Shown piece after piece: positions 8,765 to 18,304 of a stretch of 64,000 nucleotides of DNA. The notes below the pieces were generated by a model. That model saw only the letters and a list, made by a program, of their open reading frames with translations, did not search any database and had not been told where the DNA came from. The stretch's first letter is position 1, and the number at the start of each line of letters is the position of its first letter. Location: assembly GCA_964616465.1 (NCBI GenBank), contig CAZTTO010000015.1:19542-83541 (forward strand). Reading direction: 5' to 3'. The position numbers and the translations under genes are program-made. The DNA is from JAFLBI01 sp964616465 (lineage in GTDB: Bacteria > Bacteroidota > Bacteroidia > Chitinophagales > Chitinophagaceae).

Positions 8765-9805
8765 ATGTTTACCCTCCTAGTTCTCATTATAGCGCTGGCT
8801 TTTATATTTGATTACATCAATGGATTCCACGATGCTGCCAATTCCATTGCAACTATTGTAAGTACAAAAGTTCTTACTCCATTTCAAGCTGTTCTTTGGG
8901 CAGCAGTATTCAATTTTGCAGCCTTTTTCATTTCGAAATACATAATAGGAGAATTCAAAATTGGTAATACAATTGCGAAATCGGTGCAGGAGAACTTTAT
9001 AACTTTAGAAGTAATATTTTCTGGTCTCATTGCTGCTATTACCTGGAACCTTTTAACATGGTGGTTTGGTATTCCTTCCTCATCTTCTCATACACTTATT
9101 GGGGGCTTTATGGGTGCTGCTATTGCTCATGCAGGTGTATTTACAACTCATTGGACCGATGTCATTAAGATGAGTGTTGTTGCGCCAATTTTTGCATTCA
9201 TTTTTCTTGCACCACTTATAGGTATGTTTATAGCATTTGTTATAACCATACTTATTGTGCATATATGTAAGAACAGTAATCCATATAAAGCAGAAACTTG
9301 GTTTAAAAGATTGCAGCTTGTTTCATCTGCTGCATTTAGTTTAGGTCATGGTGGAAATGATGCACAAAAAGTGATGGGTATTATTGGGGCAGCGCTTATT
9401 TTTTATAACAAGCAACTTGGTATTGATTTAACCTTTAATGAGTTTGTGAATCAGTACGCTTGGGTTCCATTTTGTAGCTTTCTTGCCATTGCACTTGGTA
9501 CATTAAGTGGCGGATGGAAGATTGTAAAAACCATGGGAACAAAGATTACCAAGGTTACTCCATTAGAAGGTGTAAGTGCAGAGACTGCTGGAGCTATAAC
9601 TTTATATGTTTCTGAACATTTTGGTATTCCTGTTAGTACAACACATACCATCACCGGATCAATCATTGGTGTTGGAGCTACAAAACGTTTATCAGCCGTT
9701 CGCTGGGGTGTAACCATTAGTTTACTTTGGGCATGGATATTAACTATCCCTATTTCTGCAGGTATAGCTGCTGTTGTTTACTATTTAATTCGCATGGCAT
9801 TCTAA
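8765..9805 (+). CDS. Inorganic phosphate transporter, PiT family (346 aa)
   Basis: This is a classical-length PiT transporter of the inner membrane. The first signature GFHDAANSIATIVSTKV lies at about residues 20-36 and the second GHGGNDAQKVMGIIG at about 200. Matching IPSSSSHTLIGG and IPVSTTHTITGSI motifs follow each half, so the internal two-fold repeat of the family is complete. It is preceded by a DUF47 gene, the usual partner arrangement. Together with the long PiT gene this gives the locus two Pi symporters, possibly a low-affinity constitutive one here and a starvation-induced one at 5724 (inference from the Pho-box-like repeats being present only upstream of the latter). Confidence 0.92.
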   Translation: MFTLLVLIIALAFIFDYINGFHDAANSIATIVSTKVLTPFQAVLWAAVFNFAAFFISKYIIGEFKIGNTIAKSVQENFITLEVIFSGLIAAITWNLLTWWFGIPSSSSHTLIGGFMGAAIAHAGVFTTHWTDVIKMSVVAPIFAFIFLAPLIGMFIAFVITILIVHICKNSNPYKAETWFKRLQLVSSAAFSLGHGGNDAQKVMGIIGAALIFYNKQLGIDLTFNEFVNQYAWVPFCSFLAIALGTLSGGWKIVKTMGTKITKVTPLEGVSAETAGAITLYVSEHFGIPVSTTHTITGSIIGVGATKRLSAVRWGVTISLLWAWILTIPISAGIAAVVYYLIRMAF

Positions 9806-9821
9806 TTTGTATATTAGCACC

Positions 9822-10841
9822 ATGAAGAAAATTTTGGTGACTGGAGGATGTGGCTATATTGGCTCACACACGATTGTTGATTTACTAGAACATGGATTTG
9901 AAGTTGTAAGTGTTGATGATTTCTCAAATTCATACCCTTCTGTCCTTGATGATATTGAACAGATTAGCGGCAAAAGAATTGAAAACTTTACTACTAACCT
10001 TACCGACTTCTCCGCTACAAAAAAAATATTTGAAAAGCACCCTGATATTGCTGGCATCATACATTTTGCTGCTTTTAAAGCAGTTGGGGAATCTGTAAAT
10101 CAGCCTCTAGAATATTACCACAATAACCTTACATCACTAATAAATTTACTTCAACTGTCAGTAGAATTTGATGTAAAGAATTTTGTATTCTCTTCTTCTT
10201 GCACTGTTTATGGTAATCCCGACTCAATTCCTGTTACTGAAAACTTTCCTATGAAAGAGGCTGCATCTCCTTATGGTGCAACCAAACAAATGGGAGAAAG
10301 AATTATTCAAGACCTTGTACAAACTGGAAAAATTCAAGCTACACTTCTAAGGTATTTTAATCCTGTTGGTGCCCACCCAAGTATTTTACTGGGAGAATTA
10401 CCCATAGGAAAGCCTTTGAATTTGGTCCCAGTAATTACACAAACAGCTGTTGGAATACTGCCAGAAATGCAAGTCTTTGGAAGTGATTATCCAACTAGAG
10501 ATGGATCTTGTATCAGAGATTTCATTCACGTTTGTGATATTGCTCGCGCTCATACACTTGCTGTTGAACAATTAATGGAACAGCGCAACAAAGTACCCTG
10601 TGAAATTTTTAATCTAGGAACCGGACTAGGTATCACAGTTTTAGAAGCTATTCAAGCTTTCGAAAAAGTGAGCAAAGTTCAACTACCTTATCGAATTGCT
10701 CCAAGAAGAGCAGGCGATGTTGTTGCAATTTATGCCAACAATGAAAAGGCGGTAAATGAATTAGGCTGGAAAATTCAATACGATATAGAAGCTATGATGG
10801 ATACTGCTTGGAAATGGCAGCAATCATTACCTAAAAGCTAA
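9822..10841 (+). CDS. galE: UDP-glucose 4-epimerase
   Basis: GalE interconverts UDP-glucose and UDP-galactose with a tightly bound NAD, feeding Leloir metabolism and surface polysaccharide synthesis. The N-terminal Rossmann motif TGGCGYIGSH is at about residues 6-15, the catalytic Ser/Thr region SSSCTVYG at about 124-131 and the catalytic YxxxK (YGATK) at about 151-155; 339 aa is the normal length. The ATG at 9822 gives the standard N-terminus MKKILVTGG; the frame extends upstream to a TTG at 9807, but that lies only 1 nt after the preceding stop. It is 16 nt downstream of the PiT stop, so it may share that transcript without functional relation. Confidence 0.95.
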   Translation: MKKILVTGGCGYIGSHTIVDLLEHGFEVVSVDDFSNSYPSVLDDIEQISGKRIENFTTNLTDFSATKKIFEKHPDIAGIIHFAAFKAVGESVNQPLEYYHNNLTSLINLLQLSVEFDVKNFVFSSSCTVYGNPDSIPVTENFPMKEAASPYGATKQMGERIIQDLVQTGKIQATLLRYFNPVGAHPSILLGELPIGKPLNLVPVITQTAVGILPEMQVFGSDYPTRDGSCIRDFIHVCDIARAHTLAVEQLMEQRNKVPCEIFNLGTGLGITVLEAIQAFEKVSKVQLPYRIAPRRAGDVVAIYANNEKAVNELGWKIQYDIEAMMDTAWKWQQSLPKS

Positions 10842-10849
10842 TGATCTAA

Positions 10850-11536
10850 CTAAAGCTGATTATAATACTGGACTAATTCGAGCATATCTTTTTCCTGCTT
10901 CACATTTTTCTTTTTCTGAGTCATGTAGCTTTTTAGTTGCTCCTGTTGATCTTTTAGTAGCTCAATAAATGCATCATTGTTCTTTTGCAATGAAAACATC
11001 TGCCCTTCTTTATAAATATAATAACTCTCTTGTCGGGTATAGGTTCTTATTACAGAAGCGCTTCCATAAGGCTTAGAATCTGTTGCTTTAATTTTGTATG
11101 ATTTCAATAAGGATATTTTTCCCTCAGCTAATACTATATAAAATGTATTCTTATCGTTTTTATCGATTGCTGGATATCCCGATTTCAAAAGGCCACTCAA
11201 CTCTTTAAAGCCATCGCAGTTTTTATCGAACTCAACTTTTTCTGGAACACCAATAATTTCTAATTCAGTATCTGCCTCTTTTCCTGGAAAAAACCAAATA
11301 CGCCTCTCCCAATCATATCTCAACGATACATTGGGATATGCTTTATTCCCAGGCATTACAATTGTTGCTGTACACCATTTTCTTGGGTACATAGGACTGC
11401 CCTCAATATTAATGTGAGCTTTCTCAAATAGAGGTTGTCCCATACCATCTTGCAAAAAATTTGAATTGGTAAAATTCAATTGTCCAAAAGAACCTTGCGC
11501 GATTAGGATAGACGCAATAAATAAAAGTGGCTTCAT
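10850..11536 (-). CDS. Secreted protein of unknown function (228 aa)
   Basis: A cleavable signal peptide is visible (hydrophobic to about residue 18, ending QGSFGQ), so the protein is probably periplasmic or surface-exposed. The mature part mixes beta-type segments with a final 40 residues rich in Lys and Gln that look like a helix or coiled coil. No catalytic motif is recognisable. It is convergent with galE (8 nt between the stops) and lies 38 nt downstream of prfA, so it may be read through from prfA. Function not recognised. Confidence 0.65.
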   Translation of the reverse strand: MKPLLFIASILIAQGSFGQLNFTNSNFLQDGMGQPLFEKAHINIEGSPMYPRKWCTATIVMPGNKAYPNVSLRYDWERRIWFFPGKEADTELEIIGVPEKVEFDKNCDGFKELSGLLKSGYPAIDKNDKNTFYIVLAEGKISLLKSYKIKATDSKPYGSASVIRTYTRQESYYIYKEGQMFSLQKNNDAFIELLKDQQEQLKSYMTQKKKNVKQEKDMLELVQYYNQL

Positions 11537-11574
11537 GTTGTTAAGATACCAAAAATCTGGCCAGATTTACATTT

Positions 11575-12636
11575 CTATTGATTTGCCATCTTCTCAGCGT
11601 TTTCCGCCAACTGAAGCTTTTCAATGAAATCGTCCAAATCCCCGTTGACAACTGCGTCTAGATTATAAGAAGTATGACCAATTCTGTGATCTGTAACCCG
11701 CCCCTGTGGCCAGTTATAGGTTCTAATTTTTGCGCTTCTATCACCAGTACTAACCAATGTTTTTCTTTGACGTGCTATCTCTTCCTCCTGTTTTCTCACC
11801 TGCTCTTCATATAACTTGGTACGCAACATTGCCATTGCTTTTTCTCTGTTACCTAACTGAGTTCTCTCAGTTTGACAAACCACAACTGTACCAGTAGGAA
11901 TATGGGTTAAAAACACTTTTGTTTCTACCTTATTTACGTTTTGTCCACCTGATCCCCCACTTCGTGCTGTTTCCATTTTCACATCGCTCTCCTTCAGTTC
12001 AAAATCAACTTCTTCTGCTTCTGGCATAACCGCAACCGTAGCTGCCGAAGTATGAACCCTTCCTTGTGTCTCGGTATCTGGCACACGCTGAACACGATGT
12101 ACGCCGCTTTCAAATTTTAAAGTGCCATATACGTCCTCTCCAGTTACTTCAACCACAACCTCCTTATATCCGCCAACAGTTCCCTCACTCTCACTCACCA
12201 CCTGCGCCTTCCAGCCTCGCTTTGCACAATATTTCAAGTACATCCCTAATAAATCACCCGCAAATAAGCTGGCTTCATCCCCGCCAGTTCCTGCCCTAAT
12301 TTCAAGAATCGCATTTTTATCGTCTTGAGGATCTTTAGGTATCAATAATTGAGTCAATTCTTTTTCTAATCTTTCCTTATTCTCTTCTAATTCCGGGAGC
12401 TCCATTTTAGCGAGCTCACGCATGTCTTCATCCTGACTATTCAAGCCCTCTTTCGCAAACTGATAGTCACTGAGCACTTTTTGATACTCTTTATATGGAA
12501 GCACCACCTTCTCCAAAGAGCGGTATTCCTTGCTGTATTTGCTGAATTCCTTAGGGTTACCAATAATCTCAGGATTGGTTAAAGCAATACCAACTTGTTC
12601 AAATCTGGCCAGAATGGCCTCCAATTTATCCATCAT
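11575..12636 (-). CDS. prfA: Peptide chain release factor 1
   Basis: RF1 reads the stop codons UAA and UAG and triggers peptide release on the ribosome. The GGQ catalytic motif sits at residues 230-232 (SGGSGGQNVNKVETKV). The codon-recognition tripeptide position in HRVQRVPDTETQGRVHTS has PDT (about 186-188), where E. coli has PAT; the PxT frame typical of RF1, not the SPF of RF2, is kept. Length (353 aa) is normal. Two adjacent ATG codons open the frame, so the start could be 12636 or 12633. Glutamine 232 is the residue expected to be methylated by PrmC, which is not in the window. Confidence 0.96.
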   Translation of the reverse strand: MMDKLEAILARFEQVGIALTNPEIIGNPKEFSKYSKEYRSLEKVVLPYKEYQKVLSDYQFAKEGLNSQDEDMRELAKMELPELEENKERLEKELTQLLIPKDPQDDKNAILEIRAGTGGDEASLFAGDLLGMYLKYCAKRGWKAQVVSESEGTVGGYKEVVVEVTGEDVYGTLKFESGVHRVQRVPDTETQGRVHTSAATVAVMPEAEEVDFELKESDVKMETARSGGSGGQNVNKVETKVFLTHIPTGTVVVCQTERTQLGNREKAMAMLRTKLYEEQVRKQEEEIARQRKTLVSTGDRSAKIRTYNWPQGRVTDHRIGHTSYNLDAVVNGDLDDFIEKLQLAENAEKMANQ

Positions 12637-12710
12637 AAGGGCGCAAAAATACGGCTTTCAGTCTTCAGAATCCCGTTGGATGTTGTAACTTACTTTTTCG
12701 AAACAACCTC

Positions 12711-14285
12711 ATGAAACAATTTATAGCTACTGCCCTTGGCGTTTTACTGGCTCTGCAGTCCATTTCGCAGCAAGCCGATATAATTATCAAAAATGGGCGA
12801 ATTATTGACGGGTCAGGGAACTCTTGGTATCGAGCAGATCTCGCAGTTCAGAACGGAAAAATTGCGGCTATAGGCCGATTAGAAAGCTGGAAGGCCGAAA
12901 AAATCATTGATGCTAAGAACTTAATTATTGCACCGGGATTCATTGACGTGCATACTCATATTGAAGGAAATGAGGCTGGGAATCCACTTGCTACCAACTT
13001 TATATACGATGGTGTTACAACTGTTATAGCTGGTAACTGCGGTTCTTCGAACAGAAATATGGGCGCTTATTTTAAATGGATTGATAGCCTGCGTGTTTCG
13101 GTAAATATTGCCAGCCTTATTGGACAAAACGATATCAGAAAATCAGTAATGGGAACAGCCAATAGGCCAGCTACAGAAGAAGAGATGAAAAAAATGGAGT
13201 CAATCATGGAACAAGCTATGAAAGACGGAGCAGTTGGACTATCGACTGGACTGATTTACATACCTGGTGCTTATACTCCTACTGAGGAAATTATTCGACT
13301 TGCAAAAATTGCGGGAAAATATGGAGGCGTTTATGCTACACATATGCGCGATGAGGGCGATCGGGTGGTCGAAGCCATTGATGAAGCTTTACATATTGGA
13401 AGATCGGCATCCATTCCTGTTCAAATTTCTCATTTTAAAGTAAGTGGACAACAAAATTGGGGGAGAAGCAAAGAAACCTTGGCCATGGTTGAGAAAGCAA
13501 GAACGGAAGGGTTAGATGTAACCATTGATCAATATCCATACACTGCAAGTAGCACTTCGCTAAGTACACTTTTACCCGACGATGTTTTAGCAGATGGAAG
13601 AGATTCTTTGCTAAAACGCCTAGACGATCCTGTTAAACGTAAGTATATCATTGAATACATGCTGGCAAAGTTGAAAAAAAGAAAATTAAAGCATTGGAGT
13701 TATGCAGTGGTTGCACAGTTTACACCAGATGCACGATTTCAAGGAAAAAGTATTGAAGAAATAAATTTGTTATTAGGCAGGAAGCATAAAGCATCAGAAG
13801 AAGCCTTGACTATTCTTGATATTATGAAACAAGGAAATCCTTCTATGGTATTTCATGGAATGAGTGAAGGGGATATTGAGTACTTTATGAAATATCCGTT
13901 CAATATGTTTGCTAGTGATGCAAGTATTAGAATATTTGGTGAAGGTGTGCCACATCCAAGAGGCTATGGTACGAATGCCAGGATATTAGGACATTATGTA
14001 CGTGAGAAAAAAGTGATAGCAATTGAAGAAGCCATTCGCAGAATGACTTCACTACCTGCACAAAAATTCAACTTACGAGATAGAGGTTTCATCTTACCAG
14101 GATTTGCAGCTGACCTTGTGATATTTGATGAAAATGTTATTATAGACAAATCGACTTTTACTGAACCACACCAATATTCAATAGGTATTCAATGGGTTTT
14201 GGTAAATGGACAAGTTACTCTTGAAAATGGAAAGCATACTAACTTGAGAAATGGACAAGTCTTGAAAAAAGCAAATAATCTGTAA
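12711..14285 (+). CDS. N-acyl-D-amino-acid deacylase (D-aminoacylase), exported
   Basis: This amidohydrolase-superfamily enzyme is expected to hydrolyse N-acyl-D-amino acids to D-amino acids and a carboxylate. An N-terminal signal peptide (to about residue 20) is followed by the small beta domain (ADIIIKNGRIIDGSGNSW) and the metal-binding HTH (residues 81-83 in PGFIDVHTHIEGNE). Further family motifs are YATHMRDEGDRV, VQISHFKVSG, GAVGLSTGLIYIPG and FASDASIRIFG, the last supplying a metal-ligand Asp. At 524 aa it fits the secreted Bacteroidota members. The next gene, a serine hydrolase of the beta-lactamase fold, starts 10 nt later, which suggests joint handling of D-amino-acid peptides from peptidoglycan or secreted peptides (inference). 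Confidence 0.85.
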   Translation: MKQFIATALGVLLALQSISQQADIIIKNGRIIDGSGNSWYRADLAVQNGKIAAIGRLESWKAEKIIDAKNLIIAPGFIDVHTHIEGNEAGNPLATNFIYDGVTTVIAGNCGSSNRNMGAYFKWIDSLRVSVNIASLIGQNDIRKSVMGTANRPATEEEMKKMESIMEQAMKDGAVGLSTGLIYIPGAYTPTEEIIRLAKIAGKYGGVYATHMRDEGDRVVEAIDEALHIGRSASIPVQISHFKVSGQQNWGRSKETLAMVEKARTEGLDVTIDQYPYTASSTSLSTLLPDDVLADGRDSLLKRLDDPVKRKYIIEYMLAKLKKRKLKHWSYAVVAQFTPDARFQGKSIEEINLLLGRKHKASEEALTILDIMKQGNPSMVFHGMSEGDIEYFMKYPFNMFASDASIRIFGEGVPHPRGYGTNARILGHYVREKKVIAIEEAIRRMTSLPAQKFNLRDRGFILPGFAADLVIFDENVIIDKSTFTEPHQYSIGIQWVLVNGQVTLENGKHTNLRNGQVLKKANNL

Positions 14286-14295
14286 AATAAAATTC

Positions 14296-15414
14296 ATGAA
14301 AAAGAGCTTTAAGTTTACAATAGCATGGCTGATTATTTGCCTTTTACTTGTTGGAGTAACAAATGGCCAACAAGCATCTCACAATCAACTTAAAAAAAAT
14401 ATCAAAACACTACTTGAAAAATGGAATAGTGAAAAAGAGATGGGTATTGCTGTACTAGTTGGACATGAAGGGAAAATCATTTATCACAGCACAGTGGGCT
14501 TGCGCAATAGAGCAAGAAATGAGAAAATCAAGAGGAAGGATTTATTTGAGTATGCGTCTGTTAGCAAACAATTCACGGCTTCTGTTATTCTAATGCTAGA
14601 ACAGAATGGGAAACTAACTGTAGATGATAGTGTGCATTGGTACATTCAGTCGCCCTATAAAAACATCACAATTCGTCACTTATTACAACATACAAGTGGC
14701 TTACCCGACTATCAGCAAGTGATGAGTATGTTTTGGGACAAGTCAAAAATTGCAGATAATAACGATATACTTGAGTATTTAAATAAATATCAACCTCCCA
14801 TTTTATTTCAACCTGGAGCAACTTATGAATATAGCAATACCGGATATATTTTTCTTGCTAGTATAGCTGAAAAAGCCTCAGGGAAAGATTTTAGAACGTT
14901 ACTAGATAGTGGCATATTTCTTCCATCTAAAATGAAAACTGCAGCCTTAAGAACTCCAGCAGAAAGATCTACTATTTCAAATTTTACAAAAGGCTACGTT
15001 TGGAATCAACCAGAAAAAAGGTACCAATCAGCAGATTCCATGATTCAATTTAATTATACCATTTGGCTAGGTAATCGGAAAGGACCGGGAAGAGTAAGTG
15101 GCAGTTTATTAGATTTATGGAAATGGGATCAAGCATTAAGAGCCAACAAAGTATTAACCCAAGCAAGTCAAGATAAAGCGTTTACACCAGCAAAGCTAAA
15201 TAGTGGCAAATCGTATATGTACGGATTTGGATGGGACATTGAAAACCACCCAAAACTTGGCAGAATTGTATCGCATAATGGCGACAATCCGGGGTTTAAA
15301 TCGCAGTTTATTCGCTACTTAGATGCAGGTTATACCATCATTGTTCTAACCAATCATGCTCATCCACATTTCGACCGATTTATTCAAGAACTAACACAGC
15401 TAATAGGCCATTAA
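14296..15414 (+). CDS. Serine hydrolase of the class C beta-lactamase/DD-peptidase family, exported
   Basis: The signal peptide runs to about residue 25. The three active-site motifs of the family are present: SxxK as SVSK (residues 88-91), YxN as YSN at about 180, and HNG (in SHNGDNPGF) in place of KTG at about 328. The nucleophile should be Ser88. HxG instead of KTG is usual for esterases and D-aminopeptidases of this fold, so a D-stereospecific peptidase or esterase is more likely than resistance to beta-lactams. It follows the D-aminoacylase gene by 10 nt (operon), and its 3' end overlaps the convergent E1 gene by 15 nt. Confidence 0.82.
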   Translation: MKKSFKFTIAWLIICLLLVGVTNGQQASHNQLKKNIKTLLEKWNSEKEMGIAVLVGHEGKIIYHSTVGLRNRARNEKIKRKDLFEYASVSKQFTASVILMLEQNGKLTVDDSVHWYIQSPYKNITIRHLLQHTSGLPDYQQVMSMFWDKSKIADNNDILEYLNKYQPPILFQPGATYEYSNTGYIFLASIAEKASGKDFRTLLDSGIFLPSKMKTAALRTPAERSTISNFTKGYVWNQPEKRYQSADSMIQFNYTIWLGNRKGPGRVSGSLLDLWKWDQALRANKVLTQASQDKAFTPAKLNSGKSYMYGFGWDIENHPKLGRIVSHNGDNPGFKSQFIRYLDAGYTIIVLTNHAHPHFDRFIQELTQLIGH

Positions 15415-17409
15415 TTTTTCAACGGAATGCTGCAAGCGTTGTTTGGCTAAAAAATGCTGTTCCAACTCAATACTAAATGGTACAGGTGTATCCAAACTCG
15501 CACAGCGTACTATAGGTGCATCTAGATAAGTAAAACAATGTTCAGAAATCCAGGCTGAAAGTTCGCCACCAATGCCGCCAATTAAAGTGTCCTCATGCAA
15601 TAAGAGTACTTTACCAGTCGATTGAACTGCTTCACGAATAGCATCATAGTCGAGCGGAAGTAAAGAACGTAAGTCTAAAATATAACAGGAAACATCTGGA
15701 TGAGAAGAAGCGTATTCCATTGCCCAATGAACGCCAGAGCCATAAGTTAGAATAGCTATATCATCACCTTCTTGTACCACTCTTGCTTTACCAATTTCAA
15801 CTTCATAATAAGCATCAGGCACCCAACCAGAAATACTTCTATACAAAGCCTTATGCTCAAAAAACATGACAGGATTAGGATCTTCGATAGCTGCAATTAA
15901 CAACCCTTTAGCATCGTGTGGTGTGGATGGATACACAACTTTTAATCCGGGTGTATGCACAAACCAAGCTTCATTACTTTGACTGTGAAAAGGACCTGCA
16001 CCTACTCCACCTCCTGTTGGCATGCGAACAACCACATCAGCAGATTGTCCCCATCTATAATGAATTTTAGCTAGGTTATTGATAATTTGATTGAAGCCTA
16101 CAGAAACAAAATCAGCAAACTGCATTTCAACCATACTTTTAAATCCTTCCAAGCTCAATCCAAGTGCTGCACCTAAAATAGCACTCTCACAAAGTGGCGT
16201 ATTTCTAACCCGTTTGCGGCCATATTTTTCAAGAAGACCTTCAGTAATTTTAAATGCACCGCCATATTCAGCAATATCTTGCCCCATTAAAATGAGGTTA
16301 CCATGCATTTCCATACTTTGCTTCAATCCGTCTTGTATGGCATTGATAAAGCGCTTTTCTTGTACACCCTTATCAGACTCAGTTGACAATTCATTTTTAA
16401 TAACAGGTACAAACCCCTCTTCACGAGTGTGTGGGGCATATACATCTTTTAGTTCATCATGGGTATTAATAACAGTTGGAGCTGCCTTCATAGCATCTTC
16501 CAGCTCCTGTTCAATGTACATTTTAATTTCCTCTTTAATTGCTTCGATTCCTTGTTGATCAATGACTTTCGTTTCTATAATAAACTGTTCATAATTCTTA
16601 ACAGGATCTTTTTCTGCCCATTGTTCAAACAACTCTTTAGGAACATATTTGGTGCCACTAGCTTCTTCATGCCCACGCATTCTGAAGGTCATACACTCAA
16701 TTAAATAAGGCTTTTGATGAGAAATACAATAGTCGCGCACACCTTTAATGGTATCAAGCACTTCCAACACATTGTTACCATCGATTTGAACACCTTCCAT
16801 TCCATATCCCTTCGCGCGATCAACTAATGACTTACACCTGTATTGCTCATTTACAGGCGTACTTAATCCATATCCATTATTTTCAATAATAAAAATGACA
16901 GGTAAATCCCACACTGCAGCGACATTCAATGCCTCATGAAAATCACCTTCACTTGTCCCACCGTCGCCAGTAAATGCCAAAGCAACTTTGCTCTCACCCT
17001 TTAATTGGGCCGCAAGTGCAGCACCATTTGCTAAAGTAAGCTGAGGACCCAAATGCGAAATCATGCCGCATATATGATGTTCAGCAGAACCAAAATGAAA
17101 ACTTCTTTCCCTCCCTTTTGAATAACCATCTTGATTTCCCTGCCATTGACGAAATAACTTCGATAAAGGCATCTGACGGGTTGTAAACACACCCAGATTT
17201 CTATGCAATGGCATCATCCACTCGTCTGGTCGAAGCGAAAGCGTTGCACCAACCGAAATTGCTTCTTGTCCAATTCCACTAAACCACTTGCTAATTTTAC
17301 CTTGTCGAAGTAATACCAGCATTTTTTCTTCAATCATTCTTGGAAGCAACAATGCTTTATATATAGACAATAATTCTTGGTCTGATAGTTTCTTCCTATT
17401 GTAGAACAT
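15400..17409 (-). CDS. 2-oxoacid dehydrogenase E1, fused alpha and beta subunits
   Basis: This thiamine-diphosphate enzyme decarboxylates a 2-oxoacid and transfers the acyl group to an E2 lipoyl protein. Residues 1 to about 320 are the alpha part, with the ThDP motif starting at GDG (148-150, GDGGTSEGDFHEA) and ending with ENNGYGLSTP. From about residue 345 the beta part begins (RFINAIQDGLKQSMEMHGN; QDIAEYGGAFKITEGL), and the C-terminal transketolase domain carries YGSGVHWAME. In many bacteria the two are separate genes; the fused 669-aa form is common in Bacteroidota. Branched-chain 2-oxoacid specificity (BkdA type) is the most likely assignment. No E2 or E3 gene is nearby, so these must be elsewhere. 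Confidence 0.9.
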   Translation of the reverse strand: MFYNRKKLSDQELLSIYKALLLPRMIEEKMLVLLRQGKISKWFSGIGQEAISVGATLSLRPDEWMMPLHRNLGVFTTRQMPLSKLFRQWQGNQDGYSKGRERSFHFGSAEHHICGMISHLGPQLTLANGAALAAQLKGESKVALAFTGDGGTSEGDFHEALNVAAVWDLPVIFIIENNGYGLSTPVNEQYRCKSLVDRAKGYGMEGVQIDGNNVLEVLDTIKGVRDYCISHQKPYLIECMTFRMRGHEEASGTKYVPKELFEQWAEKDPVKNYEQFIIETKVIDQQGIEAIKEEIKMYIEQELEDAMKAAPTVINTHDELKDVYAPHTREEGFVPVIKNELSTESDKGVQEKRFINAIQDGLKQSMEMHGNLILMGQDIAEYGGAFKITEGLLEKYGRKRVRNTPLCESAILGAALGLSLEGFKSMVEMQFADFVSVGFNQIINNLAKIHYRWGQSADVVVRMPTGGGVGAGPFHSQSNEAWFVHTPGLKVVYPSTPHDAKGLLIAAIEDPNPVMFFEHKALYRSISGWVPDAYYEVEIGKARVVQEGDDIAILTYGSGVHWAMEYASSHPDVSCYILDLRSLLPLDYDAIREAVQSTGKVLLLHEDTLIGGIGGELSAWISEHCFTYLDAPIVRCASLDTPVPFSIELEQHFLAKQRLQHSVEKLMAY

Positions 17410-17456
17410 AACCTCAATTTAGTTAAAGATAAACAGCAAGATGCAAGGAACAAAAA

Positions 17457-17474
17457 AGCCGCCCAAAGGCGGCT
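17457..17474 (-). terminator. Intrinsic terminator after the Bax-inhibitor-like gene
   Basis: AGCCGCC-TTTG-GGCGGCT on the minus strand is a perfect 7-bp GC-rich stem with a tetraloop, followed by TTTTTG. It starts 7 nt after the stop of the 17481 gene and separates it from the E1 gene. Confidence 0.88.
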
Positions 17475-17480
17475 ATATCT

Positions 17481-18248
17481 TTAATCGCGGCTTCCTAGTT
17501 TACTTAGCAATTTCAACATTTCTATATAGAGCCAAACAATAGTAACTAATAATCCAAATGCACCAAACCACTCCATAAATTTTGGAGCTCCCTGAGCAGC
17601 GCCTTGTTCAATCATATCAAAATCCAAGATCAAATTCAATGAGGCAATTACCACAACAAATAGGCTAATTCCAATACTCAACCAACTACTGTCGTACATA
17701 AAACTCACAGATACGCCAAACCAATTCAATAAAATGGTAATGAAATAAAATATTGCAATACCCATGGTTGACGCAATAACAATTGACTTGAACTTCTGTG
17801 TAGGCTGAATAATTCGTGCATTATACATAGCAAACATGGCAATAGCCACACCAAATGTTAATCCAACAGCTTGCATAACAATACCAGGATACTTTTCTGA
17901 CATAGCATCATTAATAATAGCTGAAATGCCACCAACAAAAAAACCTTGCAAAATTCCATAAGCTGGAGCTACAAAGGGAGCCCAATTTGGCTTAAATACT
18001 ACTACTAAAGCAGCAACCAAACCTCCAATTGCGCCTGCTATCATTAAAATGGTCATAGTAGGTGCTTTTCCTGCTTCAAATAAATGCCATGAATAAGAAG
18101 CAGAAGCAATTACCATTGCTAATAAGAAACCAAATTTATTCATAGTACCACGAACGCTCATAACACCTGCTGAGCGATCACCCAAGGTTTGCGCTTTATC
18201 AAATATTTTCTCTGACAAAGTTGGATTTCCTGATTTAAACAAAGCCAT
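17481..18248 (-). CDS. Bax inhibitor-1/YccA family membrane protein
   Basis: The 255-aa protein has about seven transmembrane segments starting near residue 35 and a short polar N-terminus, as in the Bacteroidota members of the BI-1/YccA family. Characteristic stretches are PAYGILQGFFVGGISAIIND, NARIIQPTQKFKSIV and SLNLILDFDMIEQGA, the last containing the conserved acidic residues of the C-terminal pore region. Family members act in membrane protein quality control (YccA with FtsH) or as pH-sensitive Ca leak channels; the role here is unknown. It has its own promoter (TACATTTG, 18265-18272) and terminator, so it is monocistronic. Confidence 0.9.
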   Translation of the reverse strand: MALFKSGNPTLSEKIFDKAQTLGDRSAGVMSVRGTMNKFGFLLAMVIASASYSWHLFEAGKAPTMTILMIAGAIGGLVAALVVVFKPNWAPFVAPAYGILQGFFVGGISAIINDAMSEKYPGIVMQAVGLTFGVAIAMFAMYNARIIQPTQKFKSIVIASTMGIAIFYFITILLNWFGVSVSFMYDSSWLSIGISLFVVVIASLNLILDFDMIEQGAAQGAPKFMEWFGAFGLLVTIVWLYIEMLKLLSKLGSRD

Positions 18249-18264
18249 ACGTATTTATTTTCAT

Positions 18265-18272
18265 CAAATGTA
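18265..18272 (-). promoter_or_regulatory. TAnnTTTG -7 element of the Bax-inhibitor-like gene
   Basis: On the minus strand TACATTTG is an exact match to the Bacteroidota -7 consensus, 16 nt upstream of the ATG at 18248. It lies in the 56-nt gap after the CobW gene, giving an independent start. Confidence 0.6.
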
Positions 18273-18304
18273 CAAAAATCCACTTTTGAAAAAGGTTAAT
18301 TCCA

